In this document: in pieces, positions 1 through 5,929 of the stretch
How positions within the stretch are numbered: the first letter of the stretch is position 1
Layout: each line of letters begins with the position of its first letter
NCBI GenBank assembly: GCA_031272575.1
Contig: JAISTO010000099.1
Coordinates: forward strand, 1-10,254
DNA: 10,254 nucleotides
Direction: 5' to 3'
DNA from: Treponema sp.
Lineage (GTDB): Bacteria; Spirochaetota; Spirochaetia; Treponematales; Breznakiellaceae
Made by a program: the position numbers and the translations under genes
Notes under the pieces: model-generated
What the model saw: only the letters and a program-made list of their open reading frames with translations
The model's database searches: none
What the model was told of the DNA's origin: nothing

Positions 1-8
1 GGGGGGAG

Positions 9-80
9 CCGCGGAATGACGGGGGGGGGGCGTCACTCCGCGCTTTAAGCGCGGAGTCTCTCTGCCGGGATATTCCGCGG
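9..80. repeat. Nested palindromic (REP-like) repeat at the left edge
   Basis: A 9-bp arm at 9-17 (CCGCGGAAT) is repeated inverted at 72-80 (ATTCCGCGG). Between them lies a near-perfect palindrome at 35-57: 11-bp arms (ACTCCGCGCTT / AAGCGCGGAGT) around one central T. A run of ten G occupies 21-30. The phrase GAATGACG next to CGTCACTCC recalls the small dispersed palindromes of many bacterial genomes built on CGTCATTCC-type arms; that likeness is from memory. The CCGCGGAAT arm recurs at 143-151 and 9042-9050, so the element is dispersed in this genome. No function can be read from the sequence. Confidence 0.7.
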
Positions 81-97
81 GGGAGAGTGGAACCGCG

Positions 98-155
98 GTT
101 CTACGAACTGACGCGGCTATGCCGCTCGGTCCCGTTTCCAAGCCGCGGAATGACG
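98..155 (+). repeat. Dispersed repeat family, copy 1
   Basis: This 58-nt segment aligns with 8999-9054 with only a few differences in the first third and two single-base gaps. It contains GTTC-TAC-GAAC (98-108), a second triloop hairpin GCGGC-TAT-GCCGC (113-125), an invariant core CGCTCGGTCCCGTTTCCA, and the terminal GCCGCGGAATGACG. The first ATG of the lnt-frame ORF (119) lies in the loop of the second hairpin, so the repeat supplies the apparent N-terminus of that ORF. Confidence 0.85.
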
Positions 156-1267
156 AGGCGCTTCAAGTCCCAAGTCCCAAGTCCCAAGTCCCAAGCCTCC
201 CCTTCCTCCGCCGCGAATGGGTACCCGCGGCGGTCTGGGGGCTCTGTCTGCTTGCCGCGCTGGGCTACGGCTTCTTCAGCGTGGGGCGCTATGACGGCGG
301 GCCGGGTATTACCATCATCCTGGCGCAAAACAACACGGACCCTTGGAAGGGGGCTCTTGCCGACTACCGCCGCGACTTTTACACCCTGCGCCGCCTTTCG
401 GACGAGGCGCTGGCGGGCGCGGGCGCGGAAAAGCCGGCGCTGGTCGTCTGGCCCGAAACGGCGTTCGTCCCCAGCGTCTACTGGCACAGCACCTACCGCG
501 ACAATCCCGCGTCATGGGCGCTCGTGAAGGAACTACTTGACTATCTTTCGGCAAATACGGTACCCTTTCTTATCGGCAATGATGACGCCCGCAAAGAGGT
601 CAGCGAGAGCGGCAAGTGGGAACGGGTCAGCCGCAACGGGGTGCTCTTTTTCGAGCGGGGAAAGGTGACGGGGCGCTACCACAAGATGCGCCTTGTGCCG
701 TTTAGCGAGCATTTTCCGTACCGGAAGCGCTTCCCCTGGGTCTACGACTTCCTTGCGCGGAGCGACACGCATTTCTGGCAGCGGGGGGATACGGCGGTCG
801 TTTTCAGCGCGCGCCTTCCGACCAGCGCGGGCGAGCGGGACGTGCGTTTTTCGACGCCGGTCTGTTTCGAGGACGGCTTCGGCGGCATTTCGCGGGATTT
901 CACGCGGAACGGGGCGGATATCATCATCAACCTGTCCAACGACGCCTGGTCGGGCAGCCTCGCCGCGCAGATGCAGCACCTGTCGGTGGCGGTGTTCCGG
1001 GCGGTCGAGAACCGCCGCTCGCTGGCCCGCGCGACCGCCTCAGGCCAGACCTGCGGCATCGCGCCGGACGGTCGCATCGTGGCGATGGCAGCCCCCTTTT
1101 GCGAGGCCGCGCTCACCGTCACCCTGCCCCTCCGCGCCGAAACGACCGTGTATACCCGCGCCGGGGATTTTTTCCCCCTCGTGTGTATAGGGGCCGCGCT
1201 TTTTCTCTTGACATTTTCTTTCGGCTTTGGTATACTAAAAAGGACACTATGGCAAGACCAGACGTAA
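119..1267 (+). CDS. lnt: Apolipoprotein N-acyltransferase, C-terminal part (N-terminus missing or frame-shifted)
   Basis: Lnt transfers the third acyl chain from phospholipid to the N-terminal cysteine of lipoproteins at the inner membrane. Seen here: one hydrophobic segment (about residues 36-54), then a nitrilase-fold domain with the Glu-Lys-Cys triad expected of Lnt: E113 in VVWPETA, K189 in HKMRLVPFSE and C249 in VCFED, followed by NLSNDAW (271-277). A second hydrophobic segment (about 352-370) ends the protein. At 382 residues it is shorter than the usual roughly 500; the N-terminal multi-span membrane domain is absent. The first ATG (119) has no Shine-Dalgarno and lies inside a dispersed repeat, and an in-frame TGA at 17-19 blocks extension in this frame. 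The other two frames are open to the window edge (one until a stop at 46-48), so the N-terminal half may lie upstream in another frame. Either lnt is broken, or a frame switch joins the halves. The 3' end overlaps the bactofilin start by 19 nt. Identity is firm; start and integrity are not. Confidence 0.85.
   Translation: MPLGPVSKPRNDEALQVPSPKSQVPSLPFLRREWVPAAVWGLCLLAALGYGFFSVGRYDGGPGITIILAQNNTDPWKGALADYRRDFYTLRRLSDEALAGAGAEKPALVVWPETAFVPSVYWHSTYRDNPASWALVKELLDYLSANTVPFLIGNDDARKEVSESGKWERVSRNGVLFFERGKVTGRYHKMRLVPFSEHFPYRKRFPWVYDFLARSDTHFWQRGDTAVVFSARLPTSAGERDVRFSTPVCFEDGFGGISRDFTRNGADIIINLSNDAWSGSLAAQMQHLSVAVFRAVENRRSLARATASGQTCGIAPDGRIVAMAAPFCEAALTVTLPLRAETTVYTRAGDFFPLVCIGAALFLLTFSFGFGILKRTLWQDQT
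165..195 (+). repeat. Heptanucleotide array (AAGTCCC)4
   Basis: Four perfect AAGTCCC units fill 165-192, followed by AAG. The array lies inside the lnt-frame ORF and is read as a Pro/Ser/Lys/Gln linker at residues 16-26. The same unit recurs at 1835-1862, and the related TTGGGAA unit (reverse complement TTCCCAA) at 1723-1753 and 8444-8470. Seven is not a multiple of three, so gain or loss of one unit changes the reading frame. Confidence 0.9.
1208..1236 (+). promoter_or_regulatory. Consensus sigma-70-type promoter for the bactofilin gene
   Basis: TTGACA at 1208-1213, a 17-nt spacer, and TATACT at 1231-1236, inside the 3' end of lnt. The predicted start is near 1243, leaving about 6 nt before the ATG at 1249. 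The AGGA at 1241-1244 would be cut by that start but kept in read-through mRNA from upstream. Element and spacing match the promoters found at 6574-6602 and 8352-8380. Confidence 0.75.
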
Positions 1268-1722
1268 AAAAAAGAGACGGCCGAGGCGCCGCGTTCGTCA
1301 TTTTTGGGCCTGAAACAAACTTCAACGGCTTCCTGAAGTTCAGGGATACCCTCTGCATACGAGGAAAGTTCCGGGGTACCATCGAAGCCACCGGCGCGCT
1401 CATTGTAGACAAGGGCGCGGAGGTCGAGGCCGACCACATTTCCGTATCCTCCCTGGTAGTCTACGGCACGGTAAACGCCGCGGTACAGGCGATGGACAAA
1501 GTGGATATGATGTCCGGCGCGGTACTGCGCGGCGATGTCAGCGCGGCGCGGCTCCGCATTGCGGACGGGGTCACCTTCGAGGGCCAGTGCAGTATGACCG
1601 GTCTGGACCGCGAGGTGGAAATTTTTTCCCGCACCCGAGAGGAAATTCAGGCAGAGTTGAGCGCCCCGCGGGAAAAAGCCGCACCCTCCGGGGAGCCTTT
1701 TTCAGGGGAGCATAGGGAGTAG
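1249..1722 (+). CDS. Bactofilin (DUF583) cytoskeletal protein
   Basis: Bactofilins polymerise into membrane-associated filaments of right-handed beta-helix and act in cell shape, polarity and cell-wall modification; in helical bacteria they can set curvature. The 157-residue product has the family pattern: VIFGPETNFNGFLKF near residues 17-31, then IRGKFRGTIEATG and LIVDKGAEVEADHI, a strand-rich repeat to about residue 110, and RLRIADGVTFEGQCSM before a charged, proline-containing tail. The start at 1249 is chosen because it follows AGGA closely and begins directly at family sequence; the frame is open further upstream, but only antisense-free overlap with lnt lies there. A consensus promoter ends 12 nt before the ATG. 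The stop (1720-1722) abuts the TTG at 1723 that could start the next gene. The family call is strong; the cellular role is inferred. Confidence 0.9.
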   Translation: MARPDVKKRDGRGAAFVIFGPETNFNGFLKFRDTLCIRGKFRGTIEATGALIVDKGAEVEADHISVSSLVVYGTVNAAVQAMDKVDMMSGAVLRGDVSAARLRIADGVTFEGQCSMTGLDREVEIFSRTREEIQAELSAPREKAAPSGEPFSGEHRE

Positions 1723-1753
1723 TTGGGAATAGGGAATTGGGAATTGGGAATTG
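1723..1753 (+). repeat. Heptanucleotide array (TTGGGAA)4, one unit variant
   Basis: Units are TTGGGAA, TAGGGAA, TTGGGAA, TTGGGAA, then TTG. It starts immediately after the bactofilin stop codon and forms the beginning of the open frame of the next gene. Relative to the array at 1835-1862 it is in inverted orientation: GGGAATT pairs with AAGTCCC at six of seven positions. Confidence 0.9.
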
Positions 1754-2361
1754 TGGATATGCAAAAGGTGAATGATAGGCGCGCTGCCGGGAAGCATTCC
1801 AGCGGCACACGCATTTTACACGATACGCGCGCTCAAGTCCCAAGTCCCAAGTCCCAAGTCCCCCTTGAATCCTTAGCCGCGACGCTGGCCGCGCGCCTTG
1901 CTGAACAGAACAAGACCCTGGCGCTTGCGGAATCGTGCACCGCGGGGCTGGCGACCGCGCTTCTGGCCGGGGTGCCGGGGGCCTCGCGGGTGCTGTGGGG
2001 CTCGTATGTCACCTATACGTGCGAGGCGAAAGAGCGTATGCTTGCGGTGCCGCGAGCCCTGCTCGAGCGGCACGGCGCGGTGAGCGCCGAGTGCGCCTGC
2101 GCCCTGGCCCGCGGCGCGCTCGAACAGAGCGGCGCGGACCTGGCCGCCGCGGTGACGGGCCTGGCCGGCCCCTCGGGCGACGGCTCCGAAACGCCGGTCG
2201 GCACCGTGTGGATAGCCTGCTGCCGCCGCGGGGAGGAACCGCGGCCCCAGGTGTTTCATTTTACGGGCGCGCGGAACGAGGTGCGCCTCGCGGCGGCCGA
2301 GGAAACGCTGCGGGCCGTGTGGTCATTATTGGAAAACAAAGCCCACGATCGAAGCGCATAA
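1723..2361 (+). CDS. CinA C-terminal-domain protein, probable nicotinamide-nucleotide amidase (PncC)
   Basis: The C-terminal domain of CinA, alone known as PncC, deamidates nicotinamide mononucleotide to nicotinate mononucleotide for NAD recycling. Residues about 49-205 carry the family signature: TLALAESCTAG (S71), a GSYVTYTCEAK stretch (K103), RHGAVSAECA, and AVTGLAGPSGDG (143-154) followed by ETPVGTVW. S71 and K103 sit where the family's catalytic Ser and Lys are expected. The N-terminal molybdopterin-binding-like domain of full CinA is absent, as in stand-alone PncC. The first 48 residues are odd: they are encoded by two heptanucleotide arrays and the roughly 80 nt between them. The start is uncertain: TTG at 1723 abuts the bactofilin stop, and ATG at 1759 lies between the arrays; neither has a good Shine-Dalgarno. 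The real domain has no obvious start codon after the second array, so the array seems to be translated. It lies 45 nt upstream of rho. Confidence 0.85.
   Translation: MGIGNWELGIVDMQKVNDRRAAGKHSSGTRILHDTRAQVPSPKSQVPLESLAATLAARLAEQNKTLALAESCTAGLATALLAGVPGASRVLWGSYVTYTCEAKERMLAVPRALLERHGAVSAECACALARGALEQSGADLAAAVTGLAGPSGDGSETPVGTVWIACCRRGEEPRPQVFHFTGARNEVRLAAAEETLRAVWSLLENKAHDRSA
1835..1862 (+). repeat. Heptanucleotide array (AAGTCCC)4 in the CinA-domain gene
   Basis: Four perfect AAGTCCC units identical to those at 165-192. They lie in frame directly before the first conserved residues of the CinA domain and are read as the same Pro/Ser/Lys/Gln linker as in lnt. A change of one unit would take the domain out of frame with either upstream start. 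Confidence 0.9.
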
Positions 2362-2406
2362 AGGCTATTGCGTGGGTAAAAAGGATATCTTGAAACTGGA
2401 GTAACC

Positions 2407-4668
2407 ATGATTACTGGTATCAAAAGAAAACCGGGAAGGCCGCGCAAGAACGCGGCCGCGGAGCCGGAAGGGACGCAAGAGCCCTTCGACGCGCCGGAAA
2501 TGGCGAGTGAGGGGCAGAATTTCCCGTCCCCGGAGGAAACAGGGCAGGCGGGAAGCGCGGAGAACGCCCCTGAGGAAAAGCGCCCGCTCAAGCGGGTTGT
2601 GGTGCGCGCGCGGCGCCGCGTCACCGAAGCGGCCGCTGAAGCGGGCGCCGATGCGGCATCTGATGCGGCCGCACCCGCGTTCGCGCGGGAGGAGGCGCCG
2701 CCCGATGCGGAGCAGGGCGGGCCGGTGGAGGCAGCCGAGAGCGGGGGCGCTTTGCCGCCCGAGGCCGCCGAGGGGCTTTTTGGCGGGGGCGAAAGCGGCC
2801 CCGAGCCCCCCCCGGGCGACTGGGGCGGCCCCCCCGTCCGCGGCGCCTCGCAGGAGCGGCCCCCCCAGCAGGAGCGCGCCTATGCCCCGCGGCCTGCGGC
2901 AAGGCCCGGCTACGGGGCGAGGCAGAGCGGCTACGGGCATCAGAACGGGTATGGCCAGAGCGGCTATGGGCAGCAGGGCGGCTACGGCCAGCAGAGCGGT
3001 TACGGGCAGCAGGGCGGCTACGGCCAGCAGGGCGGTTATGGGCAGCAGAGCGGCTACCGGTCCCAGCGGGATAACGCGTACGGCGAGCGGCCCCAGCGCG
3101 GCGGCCTCCGGCAGCGGACGAGCGGCATGGAGCAGCCGCGGCAGCAGGGGCGCTACCCCCGCCAGGCGGGCTCCTACGGCCGCTACCCGCAGGAGGGGCA
3201 GGAGCCGCAGGGCTACCCCCAGCAGCATCGCGCCGCCCCGCCCCAGGGCTACTACCCGCCGCAGGGCGGCCCCCCGGCCCCCCTGCCGGAGCAGCCGAGC
3301 CAGGTAGGGCTCCCCCTGCCGCCGCTCCCCTCACTCCCCTCGATGCCCGACCTCTACGGCAAACCGACCCCCCCGCCGAGCGAAGACGACGCCCCCCGGC
3401 TCACCATCAACGAACTTATCCGCCTCAACATGATCGACCTGCGCCGCCTCGCGGAAGTCTACGCTATCCCCCACGACGACATGGCCGTACTCCGCAAGCA
3501 GGATATTGTCACTTCCATTATGCGGGCGCACACCGAACGGGGGGGCATCATCTACGCGTACGGGTCGCTCGAGATACTGCCGGACGGCTACGGCTTCCTG
3601 CGGAGCCCGCAGAACTCGTACCTCTCAGGTTCGGATGACGTCTATGTCAGCCCAAGCCAGATACGGCTCTTCGCGCTCAAGACCGGCGACACGGTCTACG
3701 GCCAGATCCGCAGCCCCAAGGAGGGCGAGCGCTACTTCGCCCTGCTCCGCGTCGAAACCGTCAACTACGAAGACCCGACGGCGGCGCAGAGCCGTATCCC
3801 CTTCGACAACCTCACGCCCCTCTACCCGAACCGCAAACTCAACCTCGAAACCAAAACCGAGGGCATAAGCGAGCGTATCATCAACCTGTTCTGCCCCATC
3901 GGGAAGGGCCAGCGGGCGCTCATCGTGGCGCCGCCCCGCACCGGCAAGACAATCATGATGCAGCAGATCGCCAACGCGATCACCACCAATCACCCCGAGG
4001 TGTACCTCATCGTCCTGTTGATTGACGAGCGGCCCGAGGAGGTCACGGACATGGAGCGCACCGTGCGCGCCGAGGTCATATCATCAACCTTCGACGAACA
4101 GGCGAGCCGCCATGTGCAGGTAACCGAGATGGTACTCGAAAAGGCGAAGCGCCTCGTCGAATACAAGCGGGATGTCGTCATCCTGCTCGACTCGATCACC
4201 CGCCTCGCGCGGGCCTACAACCAGACGGTGCCCAGTTCCGGCAAGGTCCTCTCCGGCGGTGTGGACAGCAACGCGCTCCACAAGCCGAAGCGCTTCTTCG
4301 GCGCGGCGCGCAACATCGAGGAGGGCGGCAGCCTTACGATCATCTCCACCGCGCTCATCGAGACCGGTTCCCGCATGGACGATGTCATCTTCGAGGAGTT
4401 CAAAGGCACGGGCAACCTCGAAATCAATCTCGACCGCCGCATTTCGGACCGGCGGCTCTTTCCCGCCATCAACATTAAAAAATCGGGCACGCGGAAAGAG
4501 GAACTCCTCCTTACCGAGGTGGAGATTCAAAAACTGTGGGTACTCCGCAAGATGCTCAACGGCCTCGACGATGTCGACATTATCGAGACCCTGGTTGACA
4601 ATATGCGGAAAACCAAGAATAATGAAGCGTTCCTTCAATCGATGAACACCAGTTTTGGCGCCGGTTGA
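2407..4668 (+). CDS. rho: Transcription termination factor Rho with a long disordered N-terminal extension
   Basis: Rho is the hexameric RNA-dependent ATPase and helicase that ends transcription of untranslated RNA. The canonical protein begins near residue 331: an N-terminal helical domain (to about 378) with VLRKQDIVTSIM, the cold-shock-like primary RNA site with ILPDGYGFLRSPQNSYL (390-406), the P-loop VAPPRTGKT (508-515 region), the LLIDERPEEVTDM segment (537-549), Walker B VVILLDS (590-596), and KVLSGGVDSNALHKPKRF (613-630). Total length is 753 residues against about 420 in E. coli. The first 330 are an added region: KRKPGRPRK (6-14) resembles an AT-hook, followed by an Ala/Glu/Pro-rich stretch with a basic patch (59-71), a Gly-Tyr-Gln repeat tract (168-217), and a Pro/Gln/Tyr-rich stretch to about 325. 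Start at 2407 has GGAG five nt upstream. rpmE follows 13 nt later. All catalytic motifs are intact, so the enzyme should be active. Confidence 0.97.
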   Translation: MITGIKRKPGRPRKNAAAEPEGTQEPFDAPEMASEGQNFPSPEETGQAGSAENAPEEKRPLKRVVVRARRRVTEAAAEAGADAASDAAAPAFAREEAPPDAEQGGPVEAAESGGALPPEAAEGLFGGGESGPEPPPGDWGGPPVRGASQERPPQQERAYAPRPAARPGYGARQSGYGHQNGYGQSGYGQQGGYGQQSGYGQQGGYGQQGGYGQQSGYRSQRDNAYGERPQRGGLRQRTSGMEQPRQQGRYPRQAGSYGRYPQEGQEPQGYPQQHRAAPPQGYYPPQGGPPAPLPEQPSQVGLPLPPLPSLPSMPDLYGKPTPPPSEDDAPRLTINELIRLNMIDLRRLAEVYAIPHDDMAVLRKQDIVTSIMRAHTERGGIIYAYGSLEILPDGYGFLRSPQNSYLSGSDDVYVSPSQIRLFALKTGDTVYGQIRSPKEGERYFALLRVETVNYEDPTAAQSRIPFDNLTPLYPNRKLNLETKTEGISERIINLFCPIGKGQRALIVAPPRTGKTIMMQQIANAITTNHPEVYLIVLLIDERPEEVTDMERTVRAEVISSTFDEQASRHVQVTEMVLEKAKRLVEYKRDVVILLDSITRLARAYNQTVPSSGKVLSGGVDSNALHKPKRFFGAARNIEEGGSLTIISTALIETGSRMDDVIFEEFKGTGNLEINLDRRISDRRLFPAINIKKSGTRKEELLLTEVEIQKLWVLRKMLNGLDDVDIIETLVDNMRKTKNNEAFLQSMNTSFGAG
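2962..3051 (+). repeat. In-frame 18-bp tandem repeat in rho (five GYGQQ[G/S] units)
   Basis: Five consecutive 18-nt units encode G-Y-G-Q-Q-G or G-Y-G-Q-Q-S at Rho residues 186-215, flanked by degenerate units from about 168 to 217. Tyr codons alternate TAT/TAC and Gly codons GGC/GGG/GGT, so units differ at synonymous sites while the peptide is held almost constant. The period is a multiple of three, so length changes would keep the frame. Confidence 0.95.
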
Positions 4669-4681
4669 AGGGGGAGGCAGC

Positions 4682-4885
4682 ATGAAAGCGAAAATTCATC
4701 CCAAGTATGAATTGACGACCATAACCTGCGCGTGCGGCAACACGATCGAAACGCGCTCGACCGTACGGGACATAAAGGTGGAAATTTGCTCCGCCTGCCA
4801 TCCGTACTTTACGGGCAAGCAGAAACTGGTCGACACGGCGGGCCGCATCGAGCGGTTCAGGAAAAAGTACAACCTCAAGGATTAG
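4682..4885 (+). CDS. rpmE: 50S ribosomal protein L31, zinc-binding form
   Basis: L31 is a small protein of the large subunit that bridges to the small subunit. The 67-residue product has the family opening KAKIHPKYEL, then ITCACGN and EICSACHPYFTGKQK, and the closing GRIERFRKKYN. Four cysteines (C16, C18, C36, C39) match the zinc-binding C+ form rather than the C- form expressed under zinc starvation. The start at 4682 is chosen because a strong GGGAGG precedes it and the family begins there; an in-frame codon 27 nt earlier overlaps the end of rho. The gene lies 13 nt after rho, a common arrangement, and 9 nt before the next gene. Confidence 0.97.
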   Translation: MKAKIHPKYELTTITCACGNTIETRSTVRDIKVEICSACHPYFTGKQKLVDTAGRIERFRKKYNLKD

Positions 4886-4894
4886 CGGGCAAGG

Positions 4895-5845
4895 ATGGAC
4901 ATACCTTGTTTCCCGGACTTCGTCCCGCTAAGCCTTGCGCTCCGGCAGGATATGCACCCGCGGCTCTCCCTCACGCCGGATGGCGTGTCGGAGTACACCT
5001 TCGCTGATCTTTTCCTCTTCCGCAGGCGCTACCACTACCGCGTATCCTGGGTGCGGGACAAAACCTTTGTCCTCTCCGGGATACAGCCGGAGCGGGGGGC
5101 GGCTTTTTGCGACCCGGCCGCGCCCAACGAGGGGCGGCGTTTCTTCTGCACCCCCTGCGCCTCGCCGGGCAGGGGGGTGCTCGAGGAACTCTTCCGCACC
5201 CACGACTACTGGAAGGGCATAAGCGACTCCGTGCTGAGCCCCGAGCGGGAGCATCTCGAGGACTGGGGCCTCTCCTTTACCGAGGATAGGGACAACTTCG
5301 ACTACCTCTACCTGCGCAGCGACCTTGCGGAACTTTCGGGAAAGCGGTTTCACAAAAAAAAGAATCTCGTCAACGCGTTCAACAACGCGTACCCCCGCCA
5401 CGAGATGCGGCCCCTCACGGGCGAAAACGCCGCGGACGCCCTCGCGGTGCTCGAGGCCTGGCACGAGGGCAAGAGCGACGAGGGCGATTACGCGGCCTCG
5501 CGCGAGAGCCTCGAGCGCTTCGACGCCCTTGCGCAGAAGGGCGCGCTCTTCTATGTTGACGGCGTACCGGCCGCCTACTGCCTCGGCGAGACCATAGGCC
5601 GCGGCCGTATCTTCGCCATTCATTTTGAAAAGGCCCTCGAGCGCTACAAGGGTATCTATCAATATGTGAACCAGGCCTTCGCCGCGTCCCTGCCGCGCTA
5701 TATCACCTTTATCAACCGCGAGCAGGACCTGGGCGACGAGGGCCTCCGCCAGGCCAAGATGACCTACCGGCCCGCGGGTTTCGTGCGCAAGTTTGTGGGG
5801 CGGCGGGTAGATAAAACCGCGGCGGAGCCCGGCGCGGCGCTCTGA
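4895..5845 (+). CDS. DUF2156 (phosphatidylglycerol lysyltransferase C-terminal domain) protein
   Basis: DUF2156 is a tandem GNAT-like acyltransferase fold shared with the C-terminal domain of the aminoacyl-phosphatidylglycerol synthase MprF. This 316-residue protein is the stand-alone form, with no membrane segments. Visible family motifs are GKRFHKKKNLVNAF (149-162), GVPAAYCLGE (223-232), IHFEKA (242-247), a YQYVNQAFA stretch (255-263), and INREQDLGDEGLRQAKMTY (273-291). The first 130 residues look like the first GNAT half, with FADLFLFRRRYHYR near 36-49. Substrate is unknown; stand-alone members are often annotated as lysyltransferases without proof that they modify lipids. The ATG is preceded almost directly by AAGG, so the Shine-Dalgarno spacing is poor. 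The gene is last in the rho cluster and ends 6 nt from the 3' end of a convergent tRNA gene. Confidence 0.88.
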   Translation: MDIPCFPDFVPLSLALRQDMHPRLSLTPDGVSEYTFADLFLFRRRYHYRVSWVRDKTFVLSGIQPERGAAFCDPAAPNEGRRFFCTPCASPGRGVLEELFRTHDYWKGISDSVLSPEREHLEDWGLSFTEDRDNFDYLYLRSDLAELSGKRFHKKKNLVNAFNNAYPRHEMRPLTGENAADALAVLEAWHEGKSDEGDYAASRESLERFDALAQKGALFYVDGVPAAYCLGETIGRGRIFAIHFEKALERYKGIYQYVNQAFAASLPRYITFINREQDLGDEGLRQAKMTYRPAGFVRKFVGRRVDKTAAEPGAAL

Positions 5846-5851
5846 CTCTTT

Positions 5852-5923
5852 CGGAGAGGGGGGATTTGAACCCCCGAAAACCAGTTCCCAAAACTGGTGG
5901 CTTAACCACTAGCCAACCCTCCG
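5852..5923 (-). tRNA. tRNA-Pro, anticodon UGG
   Basis: The 72-nt sequence folds into a full cloverleaf on the minus strand: acceptor CGGAGGG / CTCTCCG (7 pairs, one G-T), TT at 8-9, D arm GGCT / AGCC with an 8-nt loop, anticodon arm CCAGT / ACTGG around loop TTTGGGA, a 5-nt variable region, and a T arm GGGGG / CCCCC around TTCAAAT. The loop gives anticodon TGG with T33 before it and G37 after it. C1-G72, A73 and G37 all suit a bacterial proline tRNA. CCA is not encoded: A73 is followed by AAG. The gene begins 6 nt after the stop codon of the lipoprotein gene and has no visible promoter of its own. Confidence 0.96.
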
Positions 5924-5929
5924 GCGCTG

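Noticed and set aside
87..527. GTG-initiated ORF in another frame across the start of lnt
   Set aside because: Beyond the repeat it only shadows the Lnt frame and has no domain; its openness at the left edge matters only for the frame-break finding.
165..1862. Repeat arrays as a CRISPR
   Set aside because: The units are 7 nt, contiguous and without spacers, and no cas genes are present.
2341..2377. CCCACG/CGTGGG inverted repeat before rho as a terminator or riboswitch
   Set aside because: Only six pairs with a loop of about 24 nt and no T-run or recognisable aptamer; likely chance in G+C-rich DNA.
2365..3334. Long minus-strand and alternative plus-strand frames across the 5' part of rho
   Set aside because: They follow from the biased composition of the low-complexity extension; the rho frame continues into conserved catalytic sequence and has a good ribosome-binding site.
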